Shown in pieces: positions 43,002-52,314 of a DNA stretch of 64,000 nt. This DNA comes from SW132 sp038150125 (GTDB taxonomy: Bacteria; Bacteroidota; Rhodothermia; Balneolales; Balneolaceae). The stretch lies in contig NZ_JBBVMF010000021.1 of the NCBI RefSeq assembly GCF_038150125.1, positions 1 to 64,000 of the forward strand. Direction: 5' to 3'. The translations under genes and the position numbers were made by a program. How positions within the stretch are numbered: position 1 is the stretch's first letter; every line of letters starts with the position of its first letter. The notes under the pieces are model-generated. The model was not told the DNA's origin, searched no databases, and saw only the letters and a list, made by a program, of their open reading frames with translations.

Positions 43002-43916
43002 ATGAATACCTTCAAAAGTCTTAGCTGTTTAGCCTTGATCTCAGTTGGAATTTGGGGATGCAGTTTACAAGATCTGAGTGAATATAGAGTAGAGATTACT
43101 GCATACGACTATGCATTTCAGGCTCCGGAGGAATTGCCTGCCGGCTGGATCACCTTTATTTTAAATAATGAAAAAGCTCATGAAATCCATGAATTAAGCT
43201 TTGCCCGTTTACCTGAAGAGATTACTTACGGAGAATATCTGGATGAATATGTTGGGGCTTGGGAAATTCTATTGAAAGAATTTCAGGCCGGTGAAGTTAA
43301 ACGATCCGGTATTTCGGCACGAATAAATGAGCTATTGCCCGATTGGGCTGATGGTGTGAAATATGTGAACGCCCGAGGGCTGGTTTCACCGGGCAGATCA
43401 GCTGAGAAAACAGTGTATTTAGAACCGGGATCGTATGCCTTGGATTGCTGGGTTAAGACTGAAGATGGTATTATTCACCTCTCAAACGGCATGACGCGCC
43501 CCATTACTGTTACGGATGAATCTGCCAATAGCCCTGAACCATCCGCCGAAAATAAAATTACACTGAAAGAAAATGAGATTGATGTTCAGTGGAATGCTGA
43601 AACCGGTTTCCATTCTTTCGCTGTGCTGATTGAAGCAGATTCTTCGGGAAGTCCGGTTCATAATAATATTCATCTGATCAAGACAGAAGAAAACACCGAT
43701 CTGAATGAAGTAAATACATGGATGGATTGGTATAAAGTGGGTGGCCTCAGAGCTCCTGCCCCGGCTGATTTCCTCGGGGGTGTCAGTACCTATGATGCTA
43801 CTCCTGATGAAAGTGCTACTTACTTCTCTTTAGAAATTGACGAACCCGGAGAATATGCCTGGATCGTTCAGGTAGCCGATGGTGAGCAATTATGGAATAC
43901 ATTTAACATTCCATAA
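43002..43916 (+). CDS. Lipoprotein with two cupredoxin-like domains
   Basis: 304 residues from the ATG at 43002, preferred over 42951 because it starts a lipoprotein signal ('MNTFKSLSCLALISVGIWGC', lipobox ending at Cys20). The mature protein should be anchored in the envelope. The first half ('VEITAYDYAFQAP', 'LPAGWITFILNNEKAHEIHELSF', split here) resembles cupredoxin-like sandwiches, and the second half repeats the pattern in weaker form and ends with 'EPGEYAWIVQVADG'. The usual copper ligands are not clearly complete. Function unknown. Confidence 0.72.
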   Translation: MNTFKSLSCLALISVGIWGCSLQDLSEYRVEITAYDYAFQAPEELPAGWITFILNNEKAHEIHELSFARLPEEITYGEYLDEYVGAWEILLKEFQAGEVKRSGISARINELLPDWADGVKYVNARGLVSPGRSAEKTVYLEPGSYALDCWVKTEDGIIHLSNGMTRPITVTDESANSPEPSAENKITLKENEIDVQWNAETGFHSFAVLIEADSSGSPVHNNIHLIKTEENTDLNEVNTWMDWYKVGGLRAPAPADFLGGVSTYDATPDESATYFSLEIDEPGEYAWIVQVADGEQLWNTFNIP

Positions 43917-44298
43917 ATGGTTTGATTTTAAAAACTTTGTGCGATGCACTGGTTTTTTGAATACGTGGAATTTAACAAGTGTTTCCCGCGAAGCGGTGCA
44001 GCTTCCTTGTGGCTCATTTAAAGTGATTGCCCGGTCACAGAATTGCCAAACTGTTAACTACCCCTTCCAAGCGGGCTGGCCCTAAGTTCCCTTCTTAAAG
44101 TTTCCGGCAGATCTATAAATTGTATGAATGGCTTCGAAGTTTAAACTGTTTTTTATACAGTTAGCAGCCATTTGTACTAAGCAAGAATAGTTTCTTCAAA
44201 TTGTCGCGACATCTAAAAAAGTGATGTATTTTATTACCTAAAGCAACTGGGAGAGATCCTCAGTTATAAAGAGAAATTTAAAAATTAAGGTTGAGTCC
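43917..44298. other. Non-coding stretch before pncB
   Basis: 382 bp with no supported gene. I see no strong hairpin or tRNA. The 3' part is AT-rich and should hold the pncB promoter. Confidence 0.5.
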
Positions 44299-45726
44299 AT
44301 GATTGACTACACACCCACGTATACTGATCAGTATCAATTAACGATGGCGCAGGTTTATTTTAATAAGGGGATGACTGAAGAGACGGCCATTTTTGATTAT
44401 TTCTTCCGGAAAAATCCTTTTGGCGGCGGGTACACTATTTTTGCAGGGCTGGAAGATCTCTTAACGGCGCTCGAAGATTTTCACTTTACAAAAGAGGATA
44501 TTGCTTATCTGAAGCAGAAGAGTTTTGATGATGAGTTCATCAAATACCTGGAAACGTTTGAGTTCACCGGAGATATTTATGCCGTAAAAGAGGGAGATCT
44601 AGTTTTTCCAAACCGGCCGGTGATCAGTGTGGAAGCCCCCTTGCCTGAGGCTCAAATTTTGGAAACAATGGTGCTGAACATTCTGAATTATCAGTCGCTC
44701 ATTGCCACTAAGGCCAGCCGGATGAGATCCTCAGCCGGTGATAACAAAAAGCTTGTAGATTTTGGCTTGCGACGGGCTCCGGGTGCCGGCGGGTATTCTG
44801 CCAGTCGTGCAGCCATGATTGGCGGTTATGATGCCACCAGCAACGTTCGGGCCGGCCGTGATTACAATATCCCCATTTCGGGTACGATGGCTCACTCTTT
44901 TATACAAAGGTATGATGATGAACTTACCGCTTTTCGGGATTTTGCGGACGTTCGTGCCGATGACTGCGTGCTGCTGGTGGACACGTACGATACCCTTAAG
45001 AGTGGAGTTCCAAATGCTATAAAAGTTGGAAAAGAGATGGAAGAGCGGGGCGAAAAGATGAAAGGGATCCGGCTTGATAGCGGAGATCTGGCCTGGCTGG
45101 CCAAGCGGTCAAGAAAAATGCTGGACGACGCAGGACTTGATTACGTGAAAATTGCCGCATCAAACCAGCTTGATGAACATGTGATTAGAAGCCTGCTGGA
45201 TCAGGGAGCACCCATAGATTTATTTGGCGTTGGTACGAGTCTTGTAACCGGCAGGCCAGATGCCGCACTTGATGGGGTCTACAAATTGGCGTACGCAAAC
45301 GGTGAACCTCGGCTCAAACTTTCTGAAAACGTCGAAAAAATAAATCTTCCCGGAAAAAAACAGGTCTATCGGCTCAAATCGAACGGCGGTTTTTATGGCG
45401 GAGATGTTGTTGCAATTGCTGATGAGGACAAAAATGATATCGAAAGTATGCATCACCCATCTGATCCCACAAAATCACTGAACCTGGAAAAGTATAGTAA
45501 AGAACCACTGCTGGAGAAAATAGTAGAACAAGGCAGGCGGCTGACCGAAAAGAGAGACATCACAGACATCGCTGAGTACAGCCGGCAGCGCCTGAATAAA
45601 TTACCGGATGAATTTAAACGATTTGAAAACCCGCATATCTACAAAATTGGTTTGTCGGCATCCCTGAAGGACGAGCGGGACCGACTTATCGAACACTTTG
45701 AAGAAAAGGCTGGGTCGACAGTTTAG
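44299..45726 (+). CDS. pncB: Nicotinate phosphoribosyltransferase
   Basis: 475 residues. It makes nicotinate mononucleotide from nicotinate and PRPP with ATP, the salvage entry to NAD, in the cytoplasm. Family motifs: 'YTDQYQLTMAQVYFNKGM' near 7-24, 'YFFRKNPFGGGYTIFAGL' near 36-53, 'FGLRRAPGAGGYSASRAA' near 155-172, 'NVRAGRDYNIPISGTMAHSFIQ' (split; near 181-202), and 'GIRLDSGDLA' near 256. It resembles the longer 'NAPRTase type 1/B-like' bacterial form. It stands alone, with the MsrA gene 58 bp downstream. Confidence 0.95.
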   Translation: MIDYTPTYTDQYQLTMAQVYFNKGMTEETAIFDYFFRKNPFGGGYTIFAGLEDLLTALEDFHFTKEDIAYLKQKSFDDEFIKYLETFEFTGDIYAVKEGDLVFPNRPVISVEAPLPEAQILETMVLNILNYQSLIATKASRMRSSAGDNKKLVDFGLRRAPGAGGYSASRAAMIGGYDATSNVRAGRDYNIPISGTMAHSFIQRYDDELTAFRDFADVRADDCVLLVDTYDTLKSGVPNAIKVGKEMEERGEKMKGIRLDSGDLAWLAKRSRKMLDDAGLDYVKIAASNQLDEHVIRSLLDQGAPIDLFGVGTSLVTGRPDAALDGVYKLAYANGEPRLKLSENVEKINLPGKKQVYRLKSNGGFYGGDVVAIADEDKNDIESMHHPSDPTKSLNLEKYSKEPLLEKIVEQGRRLTEKRDITDIAEYSRQRLNKLPDEFKRFENPHIYKIGLSASLKDERDRLIEHFEEKAGSTV

Positions 45727-45784
45727 CATGCTCATAGTTTTTAAGCTGTAGAGCGCACGTTGAACTCAACAAATATTTGGCATT

Positions 45785-46489
45785 ATGCAATCTGATAAAT
45801 CAAGAATCTTCACTGTTCTGCTGATTTTATGCACAATCATAAGCCTTTGTTTTTATTCATGCGCTCCGGATTCTTCAGATCAAAGCGACCTTAACATTGC
45901 AGAGCAGAATGCTGTTTCAGCAAGTGATACAACAAACGCTCAGCGGGAAGATATGATTGTAGCAGGCGGCTGTTTTTGGTGCGTTGAGGCCGATATGGAG
46001 AAAGCACCCGGTGTCATTGAGGTTATTTCAGGCTACAGCGGGGGACAAATCAAGAATCCGGATTATGATAATTATGCCGAGGGCGGCCACAGGGAAGTAG
46101 CCCGGGTCATCTACAACCCGGAGCAGGTAAGCTACAAAGGCCTGCTATACTACTTCATTAAGCATATTGATCCTACTGACGCAGAGGGATCTTTTACGGA
46201 TAGAGGCAAACAATATTCGCCCGCCATTTATTATGAAACAGAAGAAGAGAAAAAAGATGCCCGGGAGGTGCTTGCTGATATTGCGCAAAGGAATGTTTTT
46301 GAGGAGGAATTGAAGGTACCGGTGCTCCCTGAAGAACCTTTCTGGATGGCATCAGAGTACCATCAGGATTATTACAAAGATGACACCGTGCAGTACACTA
46401 TTTACCGGAAGTTCTCGGGCCGAAGCAGTTTTATAGAAGAACACTGGGGTGAACAGGCTGATGTGATTCCGGATAGTTTAAAGCAGTAG
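45785..46489 (+). CDS. msrA: Lipoprotein peptide-methionine (S)-S-oxide reductase
   Basis: 234 residues. The N-terminus is a lipoprotein signal ('FTVLLILCTIISLCFYSC', Cys26) followed by a low-complexity Ser/Asp spacer. The MsrA domain begins near residue 57: catalytic cysteine in 'AGGCFWCVEADMEKAPGV' (near 63), 'VISGYSGGQIKNPDY' near 82, 'VIYNPEQVSYKGLLYYF' near 110, 'DRGKQYSPAIYY' near 139 and 'FWMASEYHQDYY' near 188. It reduces oxidised methionine; the lipid anchor places it outside the cytoplasm, suggesting repair of envelope proteins. Its reductant partner is not encoded nearby. Confidence 0.93.
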   Translation: MQSDKSRIFTVLLILCTIISLCFYSCAPDSSDQSDLNIAEQNAVSASDTTNAQREDMIVAGGCFWCVEADMEKAPGVIEVISGYSGGQIKNPDYDNYAEGGHREVARVIYNPEQVSYKGLLYYFIKHIDPTDAEGSFTDRGKQYSPAIYYETEEEKKDAREVLADIAQRNVFEEELKVPVLPEEPFWMASEYHQDYYKDDTVQYTIYRKFSGRSSFIEEHWGEQADVIPDSLKQ

Positions 46490-46632
46490 AAGTGAGTCCT
46501 GAGAGACCAGAGATCAGAGATCAGAGATAGATATTCAGGCCTCAAAGCTATTATTCTGGAATTCTACGGCGGTGTTAACTATTTTTAAATAACACCTTTA
46601 TTGACTTTATATCAATATAGAAGAGACTTAAT

Positions 46633-49296
46633 ATGGACAAGAGCAGCAAAGAGATAGAGAACAGGGAGTGGATCAATTCGTTACGGTGGATTTTAAATAA
46701 CCGGCCGGGTAAACGGGCCAAGGAACTTTTGACATTATTGAATCAAGAGGCTGAAAAATACGGCGTTTCCCCGCCTGATTCCATCAACACACCCTATGTA
46801 AATACTATCCCGCCGACGGAAGAAATAGAGTATCCGGGCGATCCGGAGATTGAAAAGAAATTGACGGCGCTTATCCGGTGGAATGCCATGGCGATGGTTG
46901 TCAGGGCAAACAAAAAGCTGGAGGGGATCGGCGGACATATTTCAACACATGGATCCATCGCGGACCTGTTTGAAGTCGGGTTCAATCACTTCTTTAAAGT
47001 ATCGGAGAATGGAATTCCGGATATCGTATACTTCCAGGGACACGCATCACCGGGCGTGTATTCACGGGCATTTTTGGAAGGGCGCCTGTCGGAAAAAGAC
47101 CTCGAAAATTTTCGCCGGGAACTGGCAGACGACGGCGGACTGCCTTCATATCCGCATCCCCACTTGATGAAGGACTTCTGGAATAACCCCACCGTTTCGA
47201 TGGGCCTGGCACCGCTCACATCTATTTACCAGGCAAGATTTAACAAATACCTTCAAAAAAGAGGATTGATTGAACAAGAGCCGCCGCATGTTTGGGGATT
47301 TTTTGGTGATGGTGAAATGGATGAACCGGAATCGATCGGGAACCTGGCGGTAGCGGCAAATGAAAAACTCGATAATCTCACGTTTGTGATCGACTGTAAT
47401 CTGCAGCGACTCGATGGCCCTGTCCGTGGAAATCAGAAAGTCATCCAGGAGCTGGAGGCCCAGTTTAAAGGGGCCGGCTGGAACGTGATTAAAGTCCTTT
47501 GGGGAAGTGACTGGGATCCTCTGTTTGAAAAGGATGGTGAGGGACTATTAGTAGATGAGCTTACAAATCTCCCCGACGGTCAGCTGCAAAAATATGCGTA
47601 CGCTGAAGGTGACTTAATTCGAGAAGATTTATTTGGAAGAGATGAGAAACTAAAAAAACTGGCAGAACCCTATTCTGATGACGAACTAAAGCTGTTGAAG
47701 AGGGGCGGTCATGATCCTCAAAAAATCTACAATGCATATAAAGCAGCACTAGAACACGAAGGTCAGCCTACGGTTATTCTCGCCCAGACAATCAAGGGCT
47801 ATGGCCAGGGGGATGCAGGTGAAGCTAGTAACGTAGCCCATCAGCAAAAAAAGCTGGATTCAGATGCACTAAAACATTTTCGCGACTTTTTTGATGTGCC
47901 CGTTTCAGATGATGACATTGAAGACGTGCCTTTTTTGAATCCCGGTGATGAGAGTGGGGAAATTAAATATCTTCGGGATCGCCGCGAAAATCTTGGAGGA
48001 TATCTGCCCGAGCGCAAAGACAGGACTGAACCACTGGAAAACCCGGATCCCTCTATTTTTGAAGATTATTTCGAAGGGTCAGGAGACGATGAAGCCGCCA
48101 CCACGATGGTGATGATCCAGATTCTTGGAAAGCTGCTTCAGGATGAGAAAGTGGGAGATCACATCGTCCCCATTATTCCGGATGAGTCGAGAACATTTGG
48201 GATGGAATCACTCTTCCGGCAGGTTGGGATTTATGCTCCCGAAGGTCAGCAGTACGATCCGGTGGATGAAGACAGCCTGATGTATTACCGGGAAGAGGAG
48301 CACGGGGCAATCCTGGAAGAGGGAATCACAGAAGCCGGCTGCATGGGCTCCTTCATAGCGGCCGGAACTGCATACAGTCATCTTGGAATCAATATGATTC
48401 CGTTCTTCTTTTTTTACTCCATGTTCGGCTTTCAGCGAATTGGTGACTTTGCCTGGGCTGCAGCCGATGCCGGGGCGAAAGGGTTTTATATCGGGGGTGT
48501 CTCAGGCCGGACATCACTTTCAGGAGAAGGCCTGCAGCACTTAGACGGACAGAGCCACCTCTACGCGTTCGCATTTCCTAAACTGCGTGCATATGATCCC
48601 GCGTTTGCCTATGAACTTGCGGTGATTGTTCAGAACGGCATAGAGGAGATGTATGTAAATAAAAAAGACCTATCCTACTATATCACGGTGACAAACCAGG
48701 TGTATTCAATGCCACCCAAACCGGATAAACCTGAGAATATTGATGAGTATATCATCAAAGGGATGTACCGGTTTAATGAATCTGAAATGGAAAACGATGA
48801 TCTGAAAGCCCATCTTTTCGGAAGCGGAGCTATTATGCAAGAGGTATTGAAAGCTGCCGAAATTCTTGAGGGCAATTATACTGTTTCAACAGATACATGG
48901 AGTATTACAAGCTATAAGGCGATGTATGACAATGCGATAGATACCGAGCAGGAAAATAGGGTGACCGGTAATTTGAACCGTAAGCGGACGAATATCGAAA
49001 TTGCCCTGGACGGAACAGACGGCGTTTTTGTGATGGCATCTGACTATGTAAAATCCGTTCCACTAAGCGTTGCAAAATGGTTTCCGGAACCGGTGAGCGT
49101 CTTGGGAACCGATGGTTTTGGCCGCAGTGAGTCCGTCGAAGAACTCCGGAGATTCTTTGAGGTTGATGCCAATCATATCGCATATGCGGCCCTGTTTGAA
49201 CTGACAAAAAAGGGCGATATCTCAAAAGAAAAGCTGTCAGAAGCAGCTGGTGATTTGGGAATTAGCCCGGATAAATTGAATCCAAGAACTTCCTAA
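46633..49296 (+). CDS. aceE: Pyruvate dehydrogenase E1 component, homodimeric type
   Basis: 887 residues, matching AceE of Proteobacteria rather than the split alpha/beta type. It decarboxylates pyruvate with thiamine diphosphate and passes the acetyl group to E2 lipoyl domains. Motifs: 'ISTHGSIADLFEVGFNHFF' near 104, 'GHASPGVYSRAFLEGRL' near 136, thiamine-binding 'GDGEMDEPESIG' near 227 with the downstream 'DCNLQRLDGPVRGN', 'HQQKKLDSDALKHFRDFFD' near 404, and 'LEEGITEAGCMGSFIAAGTAYS' (split) near 560-580. The E2 gene follows 11 bp later in the same operon. No E3 gene is in the window. Confidence 0.96.
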   Translation: MDKSSKEIENREWINSLRWILNNRPGKRAKELLTLLNQEAEKYGVSPPDSINTPYVNTIPPTEEIEYPGDPEIEKKLTALIRWNAMAMVVRANKKLEGIGGHISTHGSIADLFEVGFNHFFKVSENGIPDIVYFQGHASPGVYSRAFLEGRLSEKDLENFRRELADDGGLPSYPHPHLMKDFWNNPTVSMGLAPLTSIYQARFNKYLQKRGLIEQEPPHVWGFFGDGEMDEPESIGNLAVAANEKLDNLTFVIDCNLQRLDGPVRGNQKVIQELEAQFKGAGWNVIKVLWGSDWDPLFEKDGEGLLVDELTNLPDGQLQKYAYAEGDLIREDLFGRDEKLKKLAEPYSDDELKLLKRGGHDPQKIYNAYKAALEHEGQPTVILAQTIKGYGQGDAGEASNVAHQQKKLDSDALKHFRDFFDVPVSDDDIEDVPFLNPGDESGEIKYLRDRRENLGGYLPERKDRTEPLENPDPSIFEDYFEGSGDDEAATTMVMIQILGKLLQDEKVGDHIVPIIPDESRTFGMESLFRQVGIYAPEGQQYDPVDEDSLMYYREEEHGAILEEGITEAGCMGSFIAAGTAYSHLGINMIPFFFFYSMFGFQRIGDFAWAAADAGAKGFYIGGVSGRTSLSGEGLQHLDGQSHLYAFAFPKLRAYDPAFAYELAVIVQNGIEEMYVNKKDLSYYITVTNQVYSMPPKPDKPENIDEYIIKGMYRFNESEMENDDLKAHLFGSGAIMQEVLKAAEILEGNYTVSTDTWSITSYKAMYDNAIDTEQENRVTGNLNRKRTNIEIALDGTDGVFVMASDYVKSVPLSVAKWFPEPVSVLGTDGFGRSESVEELRRFFEVDANHIAYAALFELTKKGDISKEKLSEAAGDLGISPDKLNPRTS

Positions 49297-49307
49297 AAAA
49301 TTGACTT

Positions 49308-50630
49308 ATGGCGAAAGAAATAACGCTACCTAAACTATCCGAAGATGTTGATGAGGGAAAAGTTGCCGAAATAATGGTGGAAGCAGGCGATTCAATTGAA
49401 GAGGATGAATCGATTATTGCCGTTGAAAGCGATAAGGCGACAGTTGAAGTGCCGTGTCCAGAATCGGGCACTGTGGAGGAAATAAAAGTCAGTGCTGGCG
49501 ACACCATTAAAACAGGTGATGTGATTTTGCTTCTTGAGGTCGGTGAATCTGAAGAAAAAGAAATGGAAGAGGATGAGGATGAGGATGATGAGAAAGTAGC
49601 GGAACCCGACAAAAAAACAGAGGATAAAGAGCCACAAGAGGAAACAGAAGAAACGGAGGAAAAGGAAGAGCCGGGAGAACCTGAAGAAAAAAAAGAAAAG
49701 AAAGCAGAAGAAGTCGAGGGTGAGCCTGAAAAAGAGGAGCCGGAGACTGAGGAGATTCCGGCTGCCCCGGGAGCAAAACGACTTGCCCGGGAGCATAATG
49801 TCGATCTCAGTGAAATTGACGGCAGCGGTCCGGATGGACTTATTACAGAAGGTGACGTAAAGAAAGCAGCCGGTTTGAGTAATGAAAGAAGAACTCCGTC
49901 AACAGAACTTCCCGATTTTAGTAAATGGGGAGCCGTAGAAAGAGCGCCTTTATCAAACATCCGGAAAGCGACTGCAAAACGAACGCAGGTGTCATGGCAG
50001 GAGATTCCGCACGTCACACAGTTTGACGAGGCCGTTGTAACTCAAATCTTGGAATATATAGAAGAGCATCAGGATGCAGCTAAAGAAAAAGGCGGGAAAC
50101 TGACAATTACGGCAGTGCTGACCAAACTGATTGCCACTGCCCTGCATCAGTTCCCGACGTTCAATGCCAGTATAGATATGGATAAAGAAGAGGTTATCCT
50201 CAAAAAGTATATTCATATAGGAATTGCCGCAGATACCGACGAAGGGCTGCTTGTTCCAATTGTGCGCGATGTTGATCAAAAATCTATCGTGGAAGTTGCC
50301 GTTGAAATTACAAACCTTGCTGAAAAGGCGCGGGGAGGCCAGCTTTCAAAAGAGGAGATGGAAGGCGGTAACTTTATTATCTCGAACCTGGGCGGAATCG
50401 GTGGCACACAATTCACACCTATTATTTACCACCCGCAGGCTGCCATACTTGGAGTCTCCGAAATGAAGATCAAGCCGGTTTATAACGGGGATACATTCGT
50501 GCCTCAAAAGACACTACCGCTGAGCCTTTCGTACGACCATCGGCTGATTGACGGTGCCGAAGGAGCACGATTTTTACGATATGTCTGCGATGCTCTGGAA
50601 GATCCGTACAAAGCGTTGCTTGGTGAATAG
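49308..50630 (+). CDS. aceF: Pyruvate dehydrogenase E2 (dihydrolipoamide acetyltransferase)
   Basis: 440 residues. One lipoyl domain (1-80) with the lipoylated Lys43 in 'VESDKATVEVP'. A very acidic linker (about 83-152, mostly Glu/Lys/Asp) replaces the usual Ala-Pro linker. A peripheral subunit-binding domain follows (about 155-190, 'AKRLAREHNVDLSEIDGSG'), then the catalytic domain (about 205-440) with 'LSLSYDHRLIDGAEGARFL' holding the active His and Asp near 408-412. It accepts acetyl from AceE and makes acetyl-CoA. It forms the core of the complex with AceE; only one lipoyl domain is present, against three in E. coli. Confidence 0.95.
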   Translation: MAKEITLPKLSEDVDEGKVAEIMVEAGDSIEEDESIIAVESDKATVEVPCPESGTVEEIKVSAGDTIKTGDVILLLEVGESEEKEMEEDEDEDDEKVAEPDKKTEDKEPQEETEETEEKEEPGEPEEKKEKKAEEVEGEPEKEEPETEEIPAAPGAKRLAREHNVDLSEIDGSGPDGLITEGDVKKAAGLSNERRTPSTELPDFSKWGAVERAPLSNIRKATAKRTQVSWQEIPHVTQFDEAVVTQILEYIEEHQDAAKEKGGKLTITAVLTKLIATALHQFPTFNASIDMDKEEVILKKYIHIGIAADTDEGLLVPIVRDVDQKSIVEVAVEITNLAEKARGGQLSKEEMEGGNFIISNLGGIGGTQFTPIIYHPQAAILGVSEMKIKPVYNGDTFVPQKTLPLSLSYDHRLIDGAEGARFLRYVCDALEDPYKALLGE

Positions 50631-50903
50631 CTTGCTCATTTTTTGTTAAGGGTGATTTAAGAATGATTTGTAAAAGCTAATTCAAGAAAGTCATGTAGGT
50701 CAATGAATAGATCATTACAAAAGATGATGCCATGGTTTTGGGCAAAATTAGAGGTTATCGATGACAAGTAGCAGATATGAAAGATTTCCGGAGCTATTAA
50801 ATGGTGTTGCCCCGTTTTAGAGCAAAATTTGTGCTCAATATGACAGCTTTAGACGTTTGAAATTAAATTGAATTCATTTAAGTAAACTAAAAGGTGAGCA
50901 CTC

Positions 50904-51974
50904 ATGCCAGTAAATAAGAGCGCGAACAAATGGATCATTTATGGCAGCTACGGCTACACGGGCCAATTGATTGCGGAAAAAGCAGCTGGTCTGCATGAAG
51001 AGGTGATCTTATCAGGACGCAACCGGGAGAAATTGATACAGCAGTCTGAGGAGCTTGGATTGCCCTATCGGGCGGCAGATCTTTCTAATACAGAGCAGAT
51101 GAACAGCATACTGACAGATGCACATCTTGTGATTCACTGCGCCGGCCCGTTTGTTTATACCTGGAAACCGATGCTCGATGCGTGCATCCGAAACAGCTGT
51201 CACTACCTGGATATTACGGGTGAGATTGGGGTTTTTGAACGGATTAAGGCAAGAGATAAGGAAATTACTGACGCAGGAATTATGGCGATGCCGGGAACCG
51301 GGTTTGATGTGGTTCCGACCGACTGTCTGGCTCTTTACCTGAATAAAGAGCTGCCCGATGCTACCAACCTTGAACTGGCGTTTATGGGACTCGGAGGCGG
51401 CGTCTCTCATGGCACAGCTCAAACCATGGCGGAAAATCTTGGATTCGGCGGTGCCATCCGACAAGATGGAAAGATAAAATCAGTGCCGGCCGCCTGGAAA
51501 ACCCGGGAGATCGATTTTGGTGAAAAAAGGCGTATGGCAGTTACGATCCCATGGGGTGATGTATCCACGGCCCATTTCACAACCGGTATCGAGAATATTG
51601 TTGTCTATACTGCCATGAAAAAATCGGCCATTCGCTGGCTGAAACGATCCAACTGGATTGCGCCGGTGCTTAAGCTTTCAGTGGTCAGACATTTTGTAAA
51701 GAAACTGATCAGTAAAAAGGTGACCGGACCAGATCAAACCGAAAGAGAAGAAGGGAAAAGTTATATCTGGGGTGAAGTAACAAATAGTAGCGGAGAGACA
51801 GTCACAGCCCGCCAGGTTACGCTTGAAGGGTACAGGCTTACCGCACTAAGTGCTCTTCACATCGCTCAAAAGGTGTCTGAAGAAAATTTCAAAACCGGCT
51901 ACCAAACACCAGCCTCAGCATATGGTGAAGATTTGATTCTGGAGATTGTGGGGACGGATAGGGAGTTGGTTTGA
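50904..51974 (+). CDS. Saccharopine dehydrogenase-like NAD(P)-binding protein
   Basis: 356 residues. An N-terminal Rossmann motif 'WIIYGSYGYTGQLIAEKA' at 11-28 is followed by 'VILSGRNREKL' and 'VIHCAGPFVYTWKPMLDACI' near 75-95, then a C-terminal dimer domain. This is the 'trans-acting enoyl reductase / saccharopine dehydrogenase family' fold. Most members of this subgroup have no proven substrate; in actinobacteria one acts in lipid (phthiocerol) synthesis. It stands alone after the PDH operon, preceded by an AAGGTGAGC-like ribosome site and a GC-poor upstream region. Confidence 0.85.
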   Translation: MPVNKSANKWIIYGSYGYTGQLIAEKAAGLHEEVILSGRNREKLIQQSEELGLPYRAADLSNTEQMNSILTDAHLVIHCAGPFVYTWKPMLDACIRNSCHYLDITGEIGVFERIKARDKEITDAGIMAMPGTGFDVVPTDCLALYLNKELPDATNLELAFMGLGGGVSHGTAQTMAENLGFGGAIRQDGKIKSVPAAWKTREIDFGEKRRMAVTIPWGDVSTAHFTTGIENIVVYTAMKKSAIRWLKRSNWIAPVLKLSVVRHFVKKLISKKVTGPDQTEREEGKSYIWGEVTNSSGETVTARQVTLEGYRLTALSALHIAQKVSEENFKTGYQTPASAYGEDLILEIVGTDRELV

Positions 51975-52314
51975 ATATTCATGTATGGCTCGCTTTGTTT
52001 TCATAAATGGGTTGCTGCAAGCTCAATTTATATCTTGTACAAACATCAGCTGCAGAAAATTCTTTATTAGCAGAAGCGGCGGAAAAGAGATTTGTTCCAA
52101 AATATTTAGAGAGAAAAAATTTATTTTTTTCTTTAACCTATTGGTATCAAGTAGTTTAATATGATCTATAAGATGACTTTAATCATAAAAATAATAATTT
52201 ATAAGTGAGAGATAAAACTCATTTATTTAAATTAAAAATATGTAATTACTTGTTAAAACGGTGCCAATTCTATTTATTGATGCTTGGAGTGAGATCAAAA
52301 AATAACTACGGCTT
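51975..52314. other. AT-rich upstream region of the sigma-like cassette
   Basis: 340 bp with no supported gene, much richer in A and T than the regions to the left. It marks the boundary where composition changes and should hold the promoter of the three-gene cassette starting at 52315. No clear hairpin was seen. Confidence 0.55.

Noticed and set aside
43917..44298. A tRNA or small RNA gene before pncB
   Set aside because: No cloverleaf arms, T-loop or anticodon stem could be built by eye; only AT-rich leader sequence.
46500..46530. AGAGATC tandem runs before aceE
   Set aside because: A short simple repeat without further structure.
49262..50017. A 251-codon Ser-rich frame on the minus strand opposite aceF
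   Set aside because: It is the mirror of the Glu/Lys-rich linker codons (GAA/GAG read as TTC/CTC/TCT). AceF has clear domains; this frame has low-complexity Ser/Phe and no family match.
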